Assembly (NCBI RefSeq): GCF_019263705.2
Contig: NZ_JADQDK010000001.1
Location: 3,410,001 to 3,474,000 of the forward strand
DNA length: 64,000 nucleotides
DNA from: Pseudonocardia abyssalis
Lineage (GTDB): Bacteria > Actinomycetota > Actinomycetes > Mycobacteriales > Pseudonocardiaceae
Direction: 5' to 3'
A program made the position numbers and the translations under genes. The notes beneath the pieces are model-generated. The model made no database searches. It was given only the letters and a program-made list of their open reading frames with translations, and was not told the origin of the DNA. Below, in pieces: positions 27,428-35,199 of the stretch; position 1 is the first letter of the stretch; every line of letters starts with the position of its first letter.

Positions 27428-27610
27428 TCACGGCGCTCCACCCCCGCCGTCCGCCTCGGGTCGGCGGCCGGGCCAGACCCGCATCGACCGGCCGGAGCGG
27501 GACCGGCGTGCGGCCCTCCTGCCCCGCCTGCGCCGCCCCACGTTGAACCCCAGCACCGCTCCTCCCGCCGATCCCGCCACCACGCACGCCGAGCACGTCG
27601 TCAGGTCCAT
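27428..27610 (-). CDS. Small hydrophobic/basic protein, possible
   Basis: A 60-codon frame: MDLTTCSACVVAGSAGGAVL continues into a short hydrophobic stretch, followed by an Arg-rich tail (VGRRRRGRRAARR). A GGAGGT site lies 9 bases before the ATG, better than for most genes here, and it is divergent from the XRE gene across a palindrome-bearing region. The tail is compositionally biased and no family is known, so it could be spurious. Confidence 0.4.
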   Translation of the reverse strand: MDLTTCSACVVAGSAGGAVLGFNVGRRRRGRRAARRSRSGRSMRVWPGRRPEADGGGGAP

Positions 27611-27626
27611 CCCGGTCCACCTCCGC

Positions 27627-27684
27627 GGTGTTGACGACCCATTGCGTCAACACCGTTGACGGTACGGCCGGGGTCCGACAATCT
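27627..27684 (+). promoter_or_regulatory. Consensus promoter and overlapping dyad upstream of XRE gene
   Basis: GGTGTTGACG (27627-27636) and CGTCAACACC (27645-27654) form a perfect 10-bp inverted repeat. The -35 TTGACG (27656-27661) follows at once, with a 17-base spacer to the -10 CAATCT (27679-27684), 6 bases before the GTG. The recurring GTTGACG half-sites suggest autoregulation by the XRE protein. Confidence 0.7.
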
Positions 27685-27690
27685 GGCACC

Positions 27691-28881
27691 GTGACCGAGC
27701 CGCCCTCTCCCGAACCCGCACCCCGGATCCGCAGCGCCCTGCGCGAGGCCCGGGCCGCGCGCGCCTGGTCCCAGTCCGGGGCGGCCGCGGCGCTGCGTGA
27801 GCTCGCGGAGCGCCGAGGCGGGCCCGACGCCTCCGCGGCCAGCCTGAAGACGCAGCTCTCCCGCTGGGAGAACGGGCACTCCCGCCCCGAGCCGGAGTAC
27901 CGGGCCCTGCTCGCGGAGCTCTACGGGTGCACCGCGGCCGAGCTCGGGCTGGCTCCTGCGGCGGCGCCCGCCCGACCGGACGCCCGTGCGGGGCTGCTCG
28001 CGGAGCTGGCCGGGGCGGCAGCGGCCGGCGGTGCGGTCCTGGAGCAGTGGGCGGTGCAGCTCGCGGCCGCCCACCGAGTCGACGACGAGCTCGGCGCGGC
28101 AGGTGCCGGCGGCATCACGGCCGCACTGACCGAGCAGCTCACCCGTACGCTGCGGCACACGACGGCGTCCCCCCGACGGGCGGCGGTCGCAGCCCTGCTG
28201 TCCGACGCGGCGGCACTGGCCGGGCGCCACGCCCTCGACGCCGACGACCCGGACGACGCGTGGCGGCTCCTCGACACCGCCGCCGCGGCCGCGCGCGAGG
28301 CCGGCTCACCCGTGCTCGCGCTGGAGGCGGCCATCGGCCGGGCGGAGGTGCTGGGCGAGATCGGCCGCGCCGCGCAGGCGGTCGATCTGCTGGAGGAGCA
28401 GGCCTGGGGATCGTCGCCCGCGGCACATCGCCCACGTCTCGCGGCGGCCCGCGCGGTCGCGCACGCCTCCACGGGCGACGTATCGTCGGCCCACAGCGCC
28501 CTCGACGAGGCGACCCGCTCGATGCCCGCTATCGACGCGTTCCACCCCGGCGACCCCGTCTTCGAGCTCGCCGATCTCCACCGGTGGCGCGGGCGGGCAC
28601 TCGTCGAACTGGGCGATGCCGCGGCCGTCGGACCGCTGGGGAGTGCGCTCGCCGCCGGCCCGCGGTCGACCCGGGCGCGGGCCGACCTGCACGCCGACCT
28701 CGCCCGCACCCTGCGCACCGACGACGCCGCCGGGGCGGCCGAGCACGCCCGCGAGGCGAGGGCGCTCGCAGAACGCATCGGCTCCCGCCGACTCGCGGCC
28801 CGGCTCGACGGGTCCGCGTTCGCCGGCGCTCGCCCCGCCGGGGTGCATCCCGGGACCCCGGCCGCGGGAGACCGCCGGTGA
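27691..28881 (+). CDS. XRE-family regulator with TPR-like effector domain
   Basis: A 396-residue regulator. The N-terminal helix-turn-helix (about 10-75) includes REARAARAWSQSGAAAALRE and LKTQLSRWENGHSRPEPEYR, a Cro/C1-type fold with an inserted loop. The rest is all-helical, Ala-rich and TPR-like (AWRLLDTAAAAAREAG, LLEEQAW, EHAREARALAERIG), as in large actinobacterial XRE sensors. The GTG start is fixed by the promoter whose -10 lies 6 bases upstream, making the message leaderless. It is convergent with meaB after 16 bases. Targets other than its own promoter are unknown. Confidence 0.88.
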   Translation: MTEPPSPEPAPRIRSALREARAARAWSQSGAAAALRELAERRGGPDASAASLKTQLSRWENGHSRPEPEYRALLAELYGCTAAELGLAPAAAPARPDARAGLLAELAGAAAAGGAVLEQWAVQLAAAHRVDDELGAAGAGGITAALTEQLTRTLRHTTASPRRAAVAALLSDAAALAGRHALDADDPDDAWRLLDTAAAAAREAGSPVLALEAAIGRAEVLGEIGRAAQAVDLLEEQAWGSSPAAHRPRLAAARAVAHASTGDVSSAHSALDEATRSMPAIDAFHPGDPVFELADLHRWRGRALVELGDAAAVGPLGSALAAGPRSTRARADLHADLARTLRTDDAAGAAEHAREARALAERIGSRRLAARLDGSAFAGARPAGVHPGTPAAGDRR

Positions 28882-28897
28882 CCGGCGGGCGGGGCGG

Positions 28898-29887
28898 CTA
28901 CCGGCCCGACACGGTCCCGGCGAGCTCGTCGGCGGCACCGTAGGGGTCGAGTTCCCCGTCCACGACGCGCTCGGCCAGCCCGGGCAGCCCGCTCGCGTCC
29001 GACAGGTCACCGATCCGGGCACGCACGCGCTCCAGCGTGATGGCCTGGATCTCCGATCCGGCCCTGGCGATCCGCCGCCGCCGCCGCTCGCCACCCGCGT
29101 CCATCCAGTCGCGATGAGCGTCGAGCGCGGCCACGAGGTCGTCCGCGCCCTCGCCGCGGGCGGCCACCGTGGGCACCACCGGCCGCTTCCATCCGCGGCC
29201 GCCCTCCCCGCCGTCGAGCGACATCATGTGCCGCAGGTCGCGCACGGTCTGGGCGGCTCCGTCGCGGTCGGCCTTGTTCACCACGAAGACGTCGGCGATC
29301 TCCAGGATCCCCGCCTTCGCGGCCTGCACGCCGTCACCCATGCCCGGCGCGAGCAACACCACGGTGGTGTCGGCGAGCGCCACCACCTCCACCTCGCTCT
29401 GCCCCACTCCCACCGTCTCCACCAGCACCACATCGCAGCCTGCGGCGTCGAGCACGCGCAGGGCCTGCGGGGTGGCCCAGGCCAGCCCGCCGAGGTGGCC
29501 GCGGGTGGCCATCGACCGGATGAACACGCCCTCGTCGGTGGCGTGCTCACCCATCCGCACACGGTCGCCGAGCAGTGCGCCGCCGGAGAACGGCGACGAC
29601 GGGTCCACCGCGAGCACGCCGACGCGGCGACCCTGCGCGCGCAGGGCGCCCACCAGCACCGAGGTCGACGTCGACTTGCCGACGCCGGGGGGCCCGGTCA
29701 GACCGACGACGTGCGCCCGCCCGGTGTGCGGGGCGAGCGCGGCCGCCACGGCCCGCAGGTCGGCGGTACCGGCGTCCCCCGCACCCGCCTCCACGCCGTT
29801 CTCCACCAGGGAGATCAGCCGGGCGACCGCGCGGGCCTCACCGCGCCGGGCCCGCTCGACCAGGTCGGGGACGTCGGGCCGGGGCAT
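28898..29887 (-). CDS. meaB: MeaB/ArgK-type GTPase, cobalamin-mutase chaperone
   Basis: A 329-residue G3E GTPase that guards and reloads adenosylcobalamin-dependent acyl-CoA mutases. The P-loop is GPPGVGKST (65-73). Further landmarks are VLAVDPSSPFSGGALLGDRVRM, the Mg/switch segment VETVGVGQSEVEV, and NKADRDG for guanine specificity. The C-terminal dimerisation arm is present (ITLERVRARIGDL). It lies 12 bases downstream of the thiolase gene on the same strand. The likely client in this window is MeaA at 54-56 kb, and the PduO-type enzyme at 58.6 kb would supply the cofactor. It may also serve a methylmalonyl-CoA mutase outside the window. Confidence 0.93.
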   Translation of the reverse strand: MPRPDVPDLVERARRGEARAVARLISLVENGVEAGAGDAGTADLRAVAAALAPHTGRAHVVGLTGPPGVGKSTSTSVLVGALRAQGRRVGVLAVDPSSPFSGGALLGDRVRMGEHATDEGVFIRSMATRGHLGGLAWATPQALRVLDAAGCDVVLVETVGVGQSEVEVVALADTTVVLLAPGMGDGVQAAKAGILEIADVFVVNKADRDGAAQTVRDLRHMMSLDGGEGGRGWKRPVVPTVAARGEGADDLVAALDAHRDWMDAGGERRRRRIARAGSEIQAITLERVRARIGDLSDASGLPGLAERVVDGELDPYGAADELAGTVSGR

Positions 29888-29899
29888 GCCGGGAGCAGA

Positions 29900-31093
29900 T
29901 CAGCTCGTGGCGGGCACGCGCAGGATCAGGGCGTCGCCCTGGCCACCGCCACCGCACAGGGCGGCCGCACCCACGCCGCCGCCGCGGCGCTGGAGCTCCA
30001 GGGCCAGGTGCAGTGCGAGCCGGGCCCCGGAGGCCCCGATCGGGTGGCCGAGCGCGATGGCCCCGCCGTTCGGGTTGACCTTCGCCGGGTCCACGCCGAG
30101 CTTGCGGGTCGACACGACGCCGACGGCCGCGAAGGCCTCGTTGATCTCGATGACGTCGAGGTCGGCGGGCTCGATGCCCTCCTTGCGGCAGGCCGCGACG
30201 ATCGCGTTGGCCGGCTGCTCGTGCAGGCTCGAGTCGTCCGGGCCGGCCACCATGCCCTGCGCACCGATCTCGGCGAGCCAGGTCAGACCCAGCTCCTCGG
30301 CCTTCGCCTTGCTCATGACCACCACAGCGGTGGCGCCGTCCGAGATCGGCGACGAGGTGCCTGCGGTGATCGTGCCGTCGGCGGAGAACGCCGGGCGCAG
30401 CTTGCCCAGGCTCTCGGCGGTGGTCTCCGGCCGGATGCCCTCGTCGGCGTCGACGACGATCGGGTCGCCCTTGCGCTGCGGCACGTGCACCGGGGTGATC
30501 TCGTCGGCGAACAGCCCGCTCTCCACGGCCTTCCCGGCCCGCTGGTGCGACTGGGCACCGAACTCGTCCTGGTCGGCGCGGGTGATCTCGTAGCGGGTGT
30601 TGTGCTTCTCCGTGGAGGCGCCCATCGAGACCTGGTCGAACGAGTCGTGCAGGCCGTCGAAGGCCATGTGGTCGATCATCGTGACGTCGCCGTACTTGAA
30701 ACCGGCGCGCGACTTCGAGAGCAGGTGCGGCGCCTGCGTCATCGACTCCTGGCCGCCGGCCACGATGATGTCGTACTCACCGGCGCGGATCAGCTGATCC
30801 GCCAGCGCGATGGCGTTGAGGCCCGACAGGCACACCTTGTTCACGGTGAGCGCGGGCACGTCCATGCCGATGCCGCCGGCCACCGCGGCCTGGCGGGCGG
30901 GGATCTGGCCGGCACCCGCGGTCAGCACCTGGCCCATGATCACGTACTCGACCTGCTCGGGGCCGACGCCCGCGCGCTCCAGGGCGGCCTTGATCGCGAT
31001 GCCTCCGAGCTGGGCCCCGGTGAAGTCCTTGAGCTGACCCAGCAACCGTCCCATCGGGGTACGAGCGCCTGCGACGATGACGGAACCTGACAC
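29900..31093 (-). CDS. Acetyl-CoA C-acetyltransferase (thiolase)
   Basis: A 397-residue biosynthetic-type thiolase condensing two acetyl-CoA to acetoacetyl-CoA, the first step toward crotonyl-CoA. The active-site Cys is C88 in [12 protein letters not shown]. The histidine is in [16 protein letters not shown] and the second Cys in [17 protein letters not shown] is intact. The GTG start follows GGAGGT at good spacing, and TAGCGT at 31139-31144 on the same strand is a possible -10 with a short leader. It is divergent from the epimerase gene and directly upstream of meaB. Confidence 0.94.
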   Translation of the reverse strand: MSGSVIVAGARTPMGRLLGQLKDFTGAQLGGIAIKAALERAGVGPEQVEYVIMGQVLTAGAGQIPARQAAVAGGIGMDVPALTVNKVCLSGLNAIALADQLIRAGEYDIIVAGGQESMTQAPHLLSKSRAGFKYGDVTMIDHMAFDGLHDSFDQVSMGASTEKHNTRYEITRADQDEFGAQSHQRAGKAVESGLFADEITPVHVPQRKGDPIVVDADEGIRPETTAESLGKLRPAFSADGTITAGTSSPISDGATAVVVMSKAKAEELGLTWLAEIGAQGMVAGPDDSSLHEQPANAIVAACRKEGIEPADLDVIEINEAFAAVGVVSTRKLGVDPAKVNPNGGAIALGHPIGASGARLALHLALELQRRGGGVGAAALCGGGGQGDALILRVPATS

Positions 31094-31243
31094 GGGGACC
31101 TCCAGCAGCTGCGGTGGTGTGGTCGAGAGTGAGCGTCACGCTACCTGCCCGAGCCCGGGCCCCACCGGCGGTCGTGACGTCTCCGACGCCGTGACGCGGA
31201 GCACAGGCGCACGTCAGGGCGCGGATGCGGCTACATTCCGCCC

Positions 31244-31681
31244 ATGGGAGAGCACACGATCATCGGTGTGGACCACGTCGGCATCGCCGTCGCCGACCTG
31301 GACGAGGCGATCGCCTGGTACAGCGAGACGCTGGGCCTGGTGGCCACGCACGTGGAGACGAACGAGGAGCAGGGCGTCCAGGAGGCCATGCTGTCGGCCC
31401 CCGGCGACGACGGCGGCGCGGCGATCCAGCTCCTGGCGCCTCTGCGCCCCGACTCGCCGATCGGGAAGTTCCTCGACCGCAACGGCCCCGGTATCCAGCA
31501 GATGGCCTACCGGGTGGTCGACATCGACGCCACCTGCGCCGCACTGCGGGAGAAGGGCGTCCGGCTGCTCTACGACGAGCCCCGACGCGGCACCGCCGAC
31601 TCGCGGATCAACTTCCTGCACCCCAAGGACGCGGGCGGGGTGCTCGTCGAGCTGGTGGAGCCCGCGGCCGCCGGCCACTGA
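31244..31681 (+). CDS. mce: Methylmalonyl-CoA epimerase
   Basis: A 145-residue VOC-fold enzyme interconverting (S)- and (R)-methylmalonyl-CoA; in the ethylmalonyl-CoA pathway it also acts on ethylmalonyl-CoA. Metal-binding residues of the family are visible: H11 in IGVDHVGIAV, Q in GPGIQQMAYRV and E in VLVELVEP. TACATT at 31232-31237 lies 6 bases before the ATG, a textbook leaderless start. It is followed by a hairpin and then ccr on the same strand. Confidence 0.94.
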   Translation: MGEHTIIGVDHVGIAVADLDEAIAWYSETLGLVATHVETNEEQGVQEAMLSAPGDDGGAAIQLLAPLRPDSPIGKFLDRNGPGIQQMAYRVVDIDATCAALREKGVRLLYDEPRRGTADSRINFLHPKDAGGVLVELVEPAAAGH

Positions 31682-31713
31682 CCGCCCGTACCTGATCGCC
31701 CGGTGAGGCCCCA

Positions 31714-31750
31714 CCCGTCCGGGCCTAGTGGCCCTGACCACCTGGACGGG
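31714..31750 (+). terminator. Stem-loop after the epimerase gene
   Basis: CCCGTCC (31714-31720) and GGACGGG (31744-31750) pair, with an additional inner GTGG/CCAC stem. It lies 33 bases after the mce stop and before the ccr leader, so it could isolate the two genes. Confidence 0.5.
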
Positions 31751-31855
31751 GCGCTCCACAGCTGCAGCGGGTACCATACCGCGCAGTAACTTTCGGGATG
31801 CCAAGCACTGCGGTGCCGCATCCGACCCCACGACTCAGCCATCGGAGGCCCAGCC

Positions 31856-33187
31856 GTGCTGGAGATTCGCGACGCCGTCCTCGCCGGTCAGTTCGACACC
31901 GTCGGGTCCCTCGACGTGCCCGAGCACTACCGGGCGGTCACGGTGCACGCCGACGAGGCGGAGATGTTCGCCGGGGTCGCCTCGAAGGAGAAGGACCCGC
32001 GCAAGTCCCTGCACGTCGAGGACGTCGCGACCCCAGAGCTGGGCCCGGGCGAGGCGATCGTCGCGGTCATGGCGAGCGCGATCAACTACAACACCGTGTG
32101 GACCTCGATCTTCGAGCCGGTGTCGACGTTCGGGTTCCTCAAGCGCTACGGCCGGATCTCCCCGCTCACCGCGCGGCACGACCTGCCCTACCACGTGGTC
32201 GGCTCCGACCTCGCCGGCGTCGTGCTGCGCACCGGGCCCGGGGTCAACGCCTGGAAGCCCGGCGACCAGGTCGTCGCACACTGCCTGTCGGTGGAGATGG
32301 AGAGCCCCGACGGCCACGGCGACTCGATGATGGACCCCGAGCAGCGCATCTGGGGCTTCGAGACCAACTTCGGCGGCCTCGCCGAGCTCGCACTGGTCAA
32401 GTCCAACCAGCTCATGCCCAAGCCCGCGCACCTCACGTGGGAGGAGGCGGCCGCGCCGGGGCTGGTGAACTCCACGGCCTACCGCCAGCTCGTCTCCCGC
32501 AACGGCGCCGGCATGAAGCAGGGCGACAACGTCTTGATCTGGGGCGCCTCCGGCGGCCTCGGTTCCTACGCCACCCAGTTCGCCCTCAACGGCGGCGCCA
32601 CCCCGATCTGCGTGGTGTCCTCCCCCGCCAAGGCCGAGGTCTGCCGCAAGATGGGCGCCGAGCTGATCATCGACCGCTCCGCGGAGGGCTACAAGTTCTG
32701 GAGCGACGAGAACAACCAGGACCCCAAGGAGTGGAAGCGCCTCGGCGCGAAGATCCGCGAGCTCACCGGCGGCGAGGACCCCGACATCGTCTTCGAGCAC
32801 CCCGGCCGCGAGACCTTCGGCGCGAGCGTCTACGTCGCCCGCAAGGGCGGCACGATCGTCACCTGCGCGTCCACGTCGGGGTACATGCACACCTTCGACA
32901 ACCGGTACCTGTGGATGAACCTCAAGCGGATCATCGGGTCGCACTTCGCGAACTACCGGGAGTCCTACGAGGCCAACCGGCTCATCGACAAGGGCCTCAT
33001 CCACCCCACCCTGTCCAAGGTCTACCCACTGGCCGAGACCGGGCAGGCCGCGCTCGACGTCCACACCAACAGCCACCAGGGCAAGGTCGGCGTCCTCGCC
33101 CTCGCCCCCGAGGAGGGACTCGGGGTCACCGACCCCGACAAGCGCGCCGTCCACCTCGACGCGATCAACCGGTTCCGGGGGATCTGA
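31856..33187 (+). CDS. ccr: Crotonyl-CoA carboxylase/reductase
   Basis: A 443-residue NADPH-dependent reductive carboxylase making ethylmalonyl-CoA from crotonyl-CoA and CO2, the key step of the ethylmalonyl-CoA pathway and a supplier of polyketide extender units. The four CO2-pocket residues known from the Kitasatospora enzyme are all conserved: N79, F168, E169 and H363, each offset by two. The nucleotide-binding loop IWGASGGLGSYATQ is intact. The GTG has a GGAGG site 8 bases upstream and a leader of unknown length after the mce terminator. Together with the thiolase, MeaA, MeaB and epimerase it defines the pathway here. Confidence 0.97.
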   Translation: MLEIRDAVLAGQFDTVGSLDVPEHYRAVTVHADEAEMFAGVASKEKDPRKSLHVEDVATPELGPGEAIVAVMASAINYNTVWTSIFEPVSTFGFLKRYGRISPLTARHDLPYHVVGSDLAGVVLRTGPGVNAWKPGDQVVAHCLSVEMESPDGHGDSMMDPEQRIWGFETNFGGLAELALVKSNQLMPKPAHLTWEEAAAPGLVNSTAYRQLVSRNGAGMKQGDNVLIWGASGGLGSYATQFALNGGATPICVVSSPAKAEVCRKMGAELIIDRSAEGYKFWSDENNQDPKEWKRLGAKIRELTGGEDPDIVFEHPGRETFGASVYVARKGGTIVTCASTSGYMHTFDNRYLWMNLKRIIGSHFANYRESYEANRLIDKGLIHPTLSKVYPLAETGQAALDVHTNSHQGKVGVLALAPEEGLGVTDPDKRAVHLDAINRFRGI

Positions 33188-33263
33188 CCCCGTCCGGGTG
33201 ACGAACCCCACCACGCGCAGTGTGCGCCCGGGTGCTCAGCGGTGAGCCGGTACGGTGACTTCC

Positions 33264-34739
33264 ATGCCTGTCGACCCCGCTGAGCCCTTGCCCGACGCCG
33301 GATTCGACGTCGTACGCAGGGGTTACGACCAGGGCCAGGTCGACACCCATCTCCGCCGGATCGACGCGGAGATCAGCATCCTGGCCGCCGACCGTTCCGC
33401 CGCCGTCGACCAGGCGGCCCAGCTCGGACGCGAACTCGACGACGCCCGGGCCCGCGCGGAGAAGCTGCGCGCACAGGTCCGCACGCTCGCCGGTCCGCCG
33501 CAGAGCGTGCAGGGGATGAGCGAGCGGATGCGCTCCATGCTGCGGCTGGCCGAGGACGAGGTCTCCGACATGCTCGGCCGGGCCGAGGCCGAGGCCGCGC
33601 GGTGTCGGGAGGAGGCCGAGCGGGAGGCGGAGCGGACCCTCGCCGCCGCCCGCGAGGAGGCCGCGTCGTTCCTCGGCCCGGCGCAGGTCGAGGCCACGGA
33701 ACTGGCCGAGCGCACCGCCCGCGAGCGGGCACTGCTCGTCACCGACCGGGCCGCGATGGAGCGGAAGATCGCCGCCGACCGCGCGACGATGGAGCGGGAG
33801 ATCGCCGAGCTCCGCGCCACCACGGAGGCCCGGCTGGCCGATCAGCGCAGCAGCGTCGAGCAGGCGCTCAACGCGCAGCGCGCCGGCGTCGAGGGCGAGG
33901 TCGGTGAGCTGACCCGCCGCTCCGACGAGGAGCGCAACCGGCTGTGGGCCGAGGCGGAGGCCCGTCGGCAGGAGGTCGAGGACGACTTCACCATCGCGAT
34001 GGACCAGCGACGCACCGAGGCGCTGGCCGCGCTGCAGGCCGAGCGCGCCGCCACCCGCCGCGAGATCGACGGCATGCAGGAGGCCGCGGCCGAGCGCATG
34101 CGCGTCGAGGTGCAGCGGGCCGAGGAGCACGCCCGCCGGATCGTCGCCGACGCCGAGCGCCGGGTCGCCGAACTCACGGGCCTGCGCAGCCGCGTGAGCG
34201 AGCAGCTCACCGGTACGCAGGCGGTGCTGGGCCGGGTGCTCGGCTCCCTCGCCCCGCTCGACGGCGAGGCAGGCCCCCGCACCAACGGCCACCCCCAGGC
34301 ACCGGCCGCTCCGAGTCCCGTCGCACCGACCCAGGCAGCACCGACCCAGGCAGCACCGGCCCCTGCGGCACCGACCCCTGCGGCACCGACCCAGGCCCAC
34401 CCCGTTCCCGCCGACGGCCCGGCTCCGACATCCCCGCTCCAGGCGCCACCGGCGCAGGTGGCCGCAGTGCCGGCCACCCCCGACCGGACCGCCCCGGTCC
34501 GGCGCCCGGCCGTAGCGGCCGGCGCCGCCGACCAACCGACCGTCCAGTTCCACGCCGACACCCTCACCGACCTGGAGCCCACCACCGGCGAGGCACCGGC
34601 TGTGGACACCACCGCACCGGAGGCCACGAACGCGCAGGCGCCGAAGCCGGCCGACGGGCCGTCCGGCAACGCCGCTCCCGACCCCACCCCCCACCAGCGC
34701 AACCGGCCGCGGCCCCGCGCCACCTCCGGCCGCCGCTGA
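33264..34739 (+). CDS. DivIVA-domain coiled-coil protein
   Basis: A 491-residue filament-type protein. The N-terminal DivIVA-like motif is AGFDVVRRGYDQGQVDTHLRR, followed by about 300 residues of continuous coiled coil rich in Glu, Arg and Ala, then a 150-residue disordered Pro/Ala/Thr tail with 15-base coding repeats (PTQAA/PTPAA) and a basic end. This is the layout of actinobacterial polar-growth scaffolds such as Wag31/Scy/FilP, but whether it sits at poles is unknown. The ATG is chosen because TACGGT (33251-33256) precedes it by 7 bases; the in-frame GTG at 33255 overlaps that element. Confidence 0.88.
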   Translation: MPVDPAEPLPDAGFDVVRRGYDQGQVDTHLRRIDAEISILAADRSAAVDQAAQLGRELDDARARAEKLRAQVRTLAGPPQSVQGMSERMRSMLRLAEDEVSDMLGRAEAEAARCREEAEREAERTLAAAREEAASFLGPAQVEATELAERTARERALLVTDRAAMERKIAADRATMEREIAELRATTEARLADQRSSVEQALNAQRAGVEGEVGELTRRSDEERNRLWAEAEARRQEVEDDFTIAMDQRRTEALAALQAERAATRREIDGMQEAAAERMRVEVQRAEEHARRIVADAERRVAELTGLRSRVSEQLTGTQAVLGRVLGSLAPLDGEAGPRTNGHPQAPAAPSPVAPTQAAPTQAAPAPAAPTPAAPTQAHPVPADGPAPTSPLQAPPAQVAAVPATPDRTAPVRRPAVAAGAADQPTVQFHADTLTDLEPTTGEAPAVDTTAPEATNAQAPKPADGPSGNAAPDPTPHQRNRPRPRATSGRR

Positions 34740-34744
34740 CGCTC

Positions 34745-34769
34745 GGCCGCCCGCACCCTGCGGGCGGCC
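34745..34769 (+). terminator. Perfect hairpin after the DivIVA-domain gene
   Basis: GGCCGCCCGCA (34745-34755), loop CCC, TGCGGGCGGCC (34759-34769): an 11-bp perfect stem 5 bases after the stop. It is a strong intrinsic-terminator candidate without a T tract. Confidence 0.75.
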
Positions 34770-34863
34770 GCTGTCACCCTGCGGGCCGCCGGTCGCACGC
34801 CCCACCGTTGACGCCGACACCGGCCGTCTCGGCCACCGGCACCCCGATGGACCCGGAGTCCAG

Positions 34864-34889
34864 CCGGATCGGGTACGAGCACGATCCGG
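34864..34889 (-). terminator. Hairpin after the small zinc-binding gene
   Basis: CCGGATCG (34864-34871) and CGATCCGG (34882-34889) form a perfect 8-bp stem 24 bases beyond the stop of the minus-strand gene. With 34745-34769 it gives each member of the convergent pair its own stem-loop. The rest of 34740-34913 shows no gene. Confidence 0.55.
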
Positions 34890-34913
34890 GTCCGGGCAGC
34901 CGTCTCGGGGCGG

Positions 34914-35192
34914 TCAGTAGCGCCGGCGCCCCGGCCCACGCCGCTCGCGGGCAGCCCAGCAGGTGGCGTGCCAGTGCCTGCGGTCGTCGACCGAGCCGTA
35001 CTCCCCCGCCGGCCACGCGACGACGTGCGGCGCGGTGCCCGGGATCAGCTGGTCGCAGCCCGGGCAGCGGTAGGACCGGTCCGACGCGGTCGACCCGGGG
35101 ACGCTGCGCACGATCCAGTCGCCCTCGGTCCGGGTGTAGGACGCCGACCGCAGCGGCACATGCTGCTGCCGCGGTCGGCGTGCTCGACCCAT
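34914..35192 (-). CDS. Small conserved zinc-binding protein
   Basis: A 92-residue basic protein of a type common in actinobacteria (often labelled ATP/GTP-binding without proof). A basic N-terminus (MGRARRPRQQHV) and a short beta segment (TEGDWIVRSVPGS) precede a single zinc-finger-like site, YRCPGCDQLIPG with DRRHWHATCW, i.e. CxxC then HxxxC. It starts 7 bases after the stop of the tandem dehydrogenase gene and is probably co-transcribed with it. The function is unknown. Confidence 0.85.
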   Translation of the reverse strand: MGRARRPRQQHVPLRSASYTRTEGDWIVRSVPGSTASDRSYRCPGCDQLIPGTAPHVVAWPAGEYGSVDDRRHWHATCWAARERRGPGRRRY

Positions 35193-35199
35193 CGGGGGA

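Noticed and set aside
31682..31855. A possible cobalamin riboswitch before ccr or near meaB
   Set aside because: No B12-box-like conserved core could be recognised; the region shows only a simple stem-loop and a ribosome-binding site.
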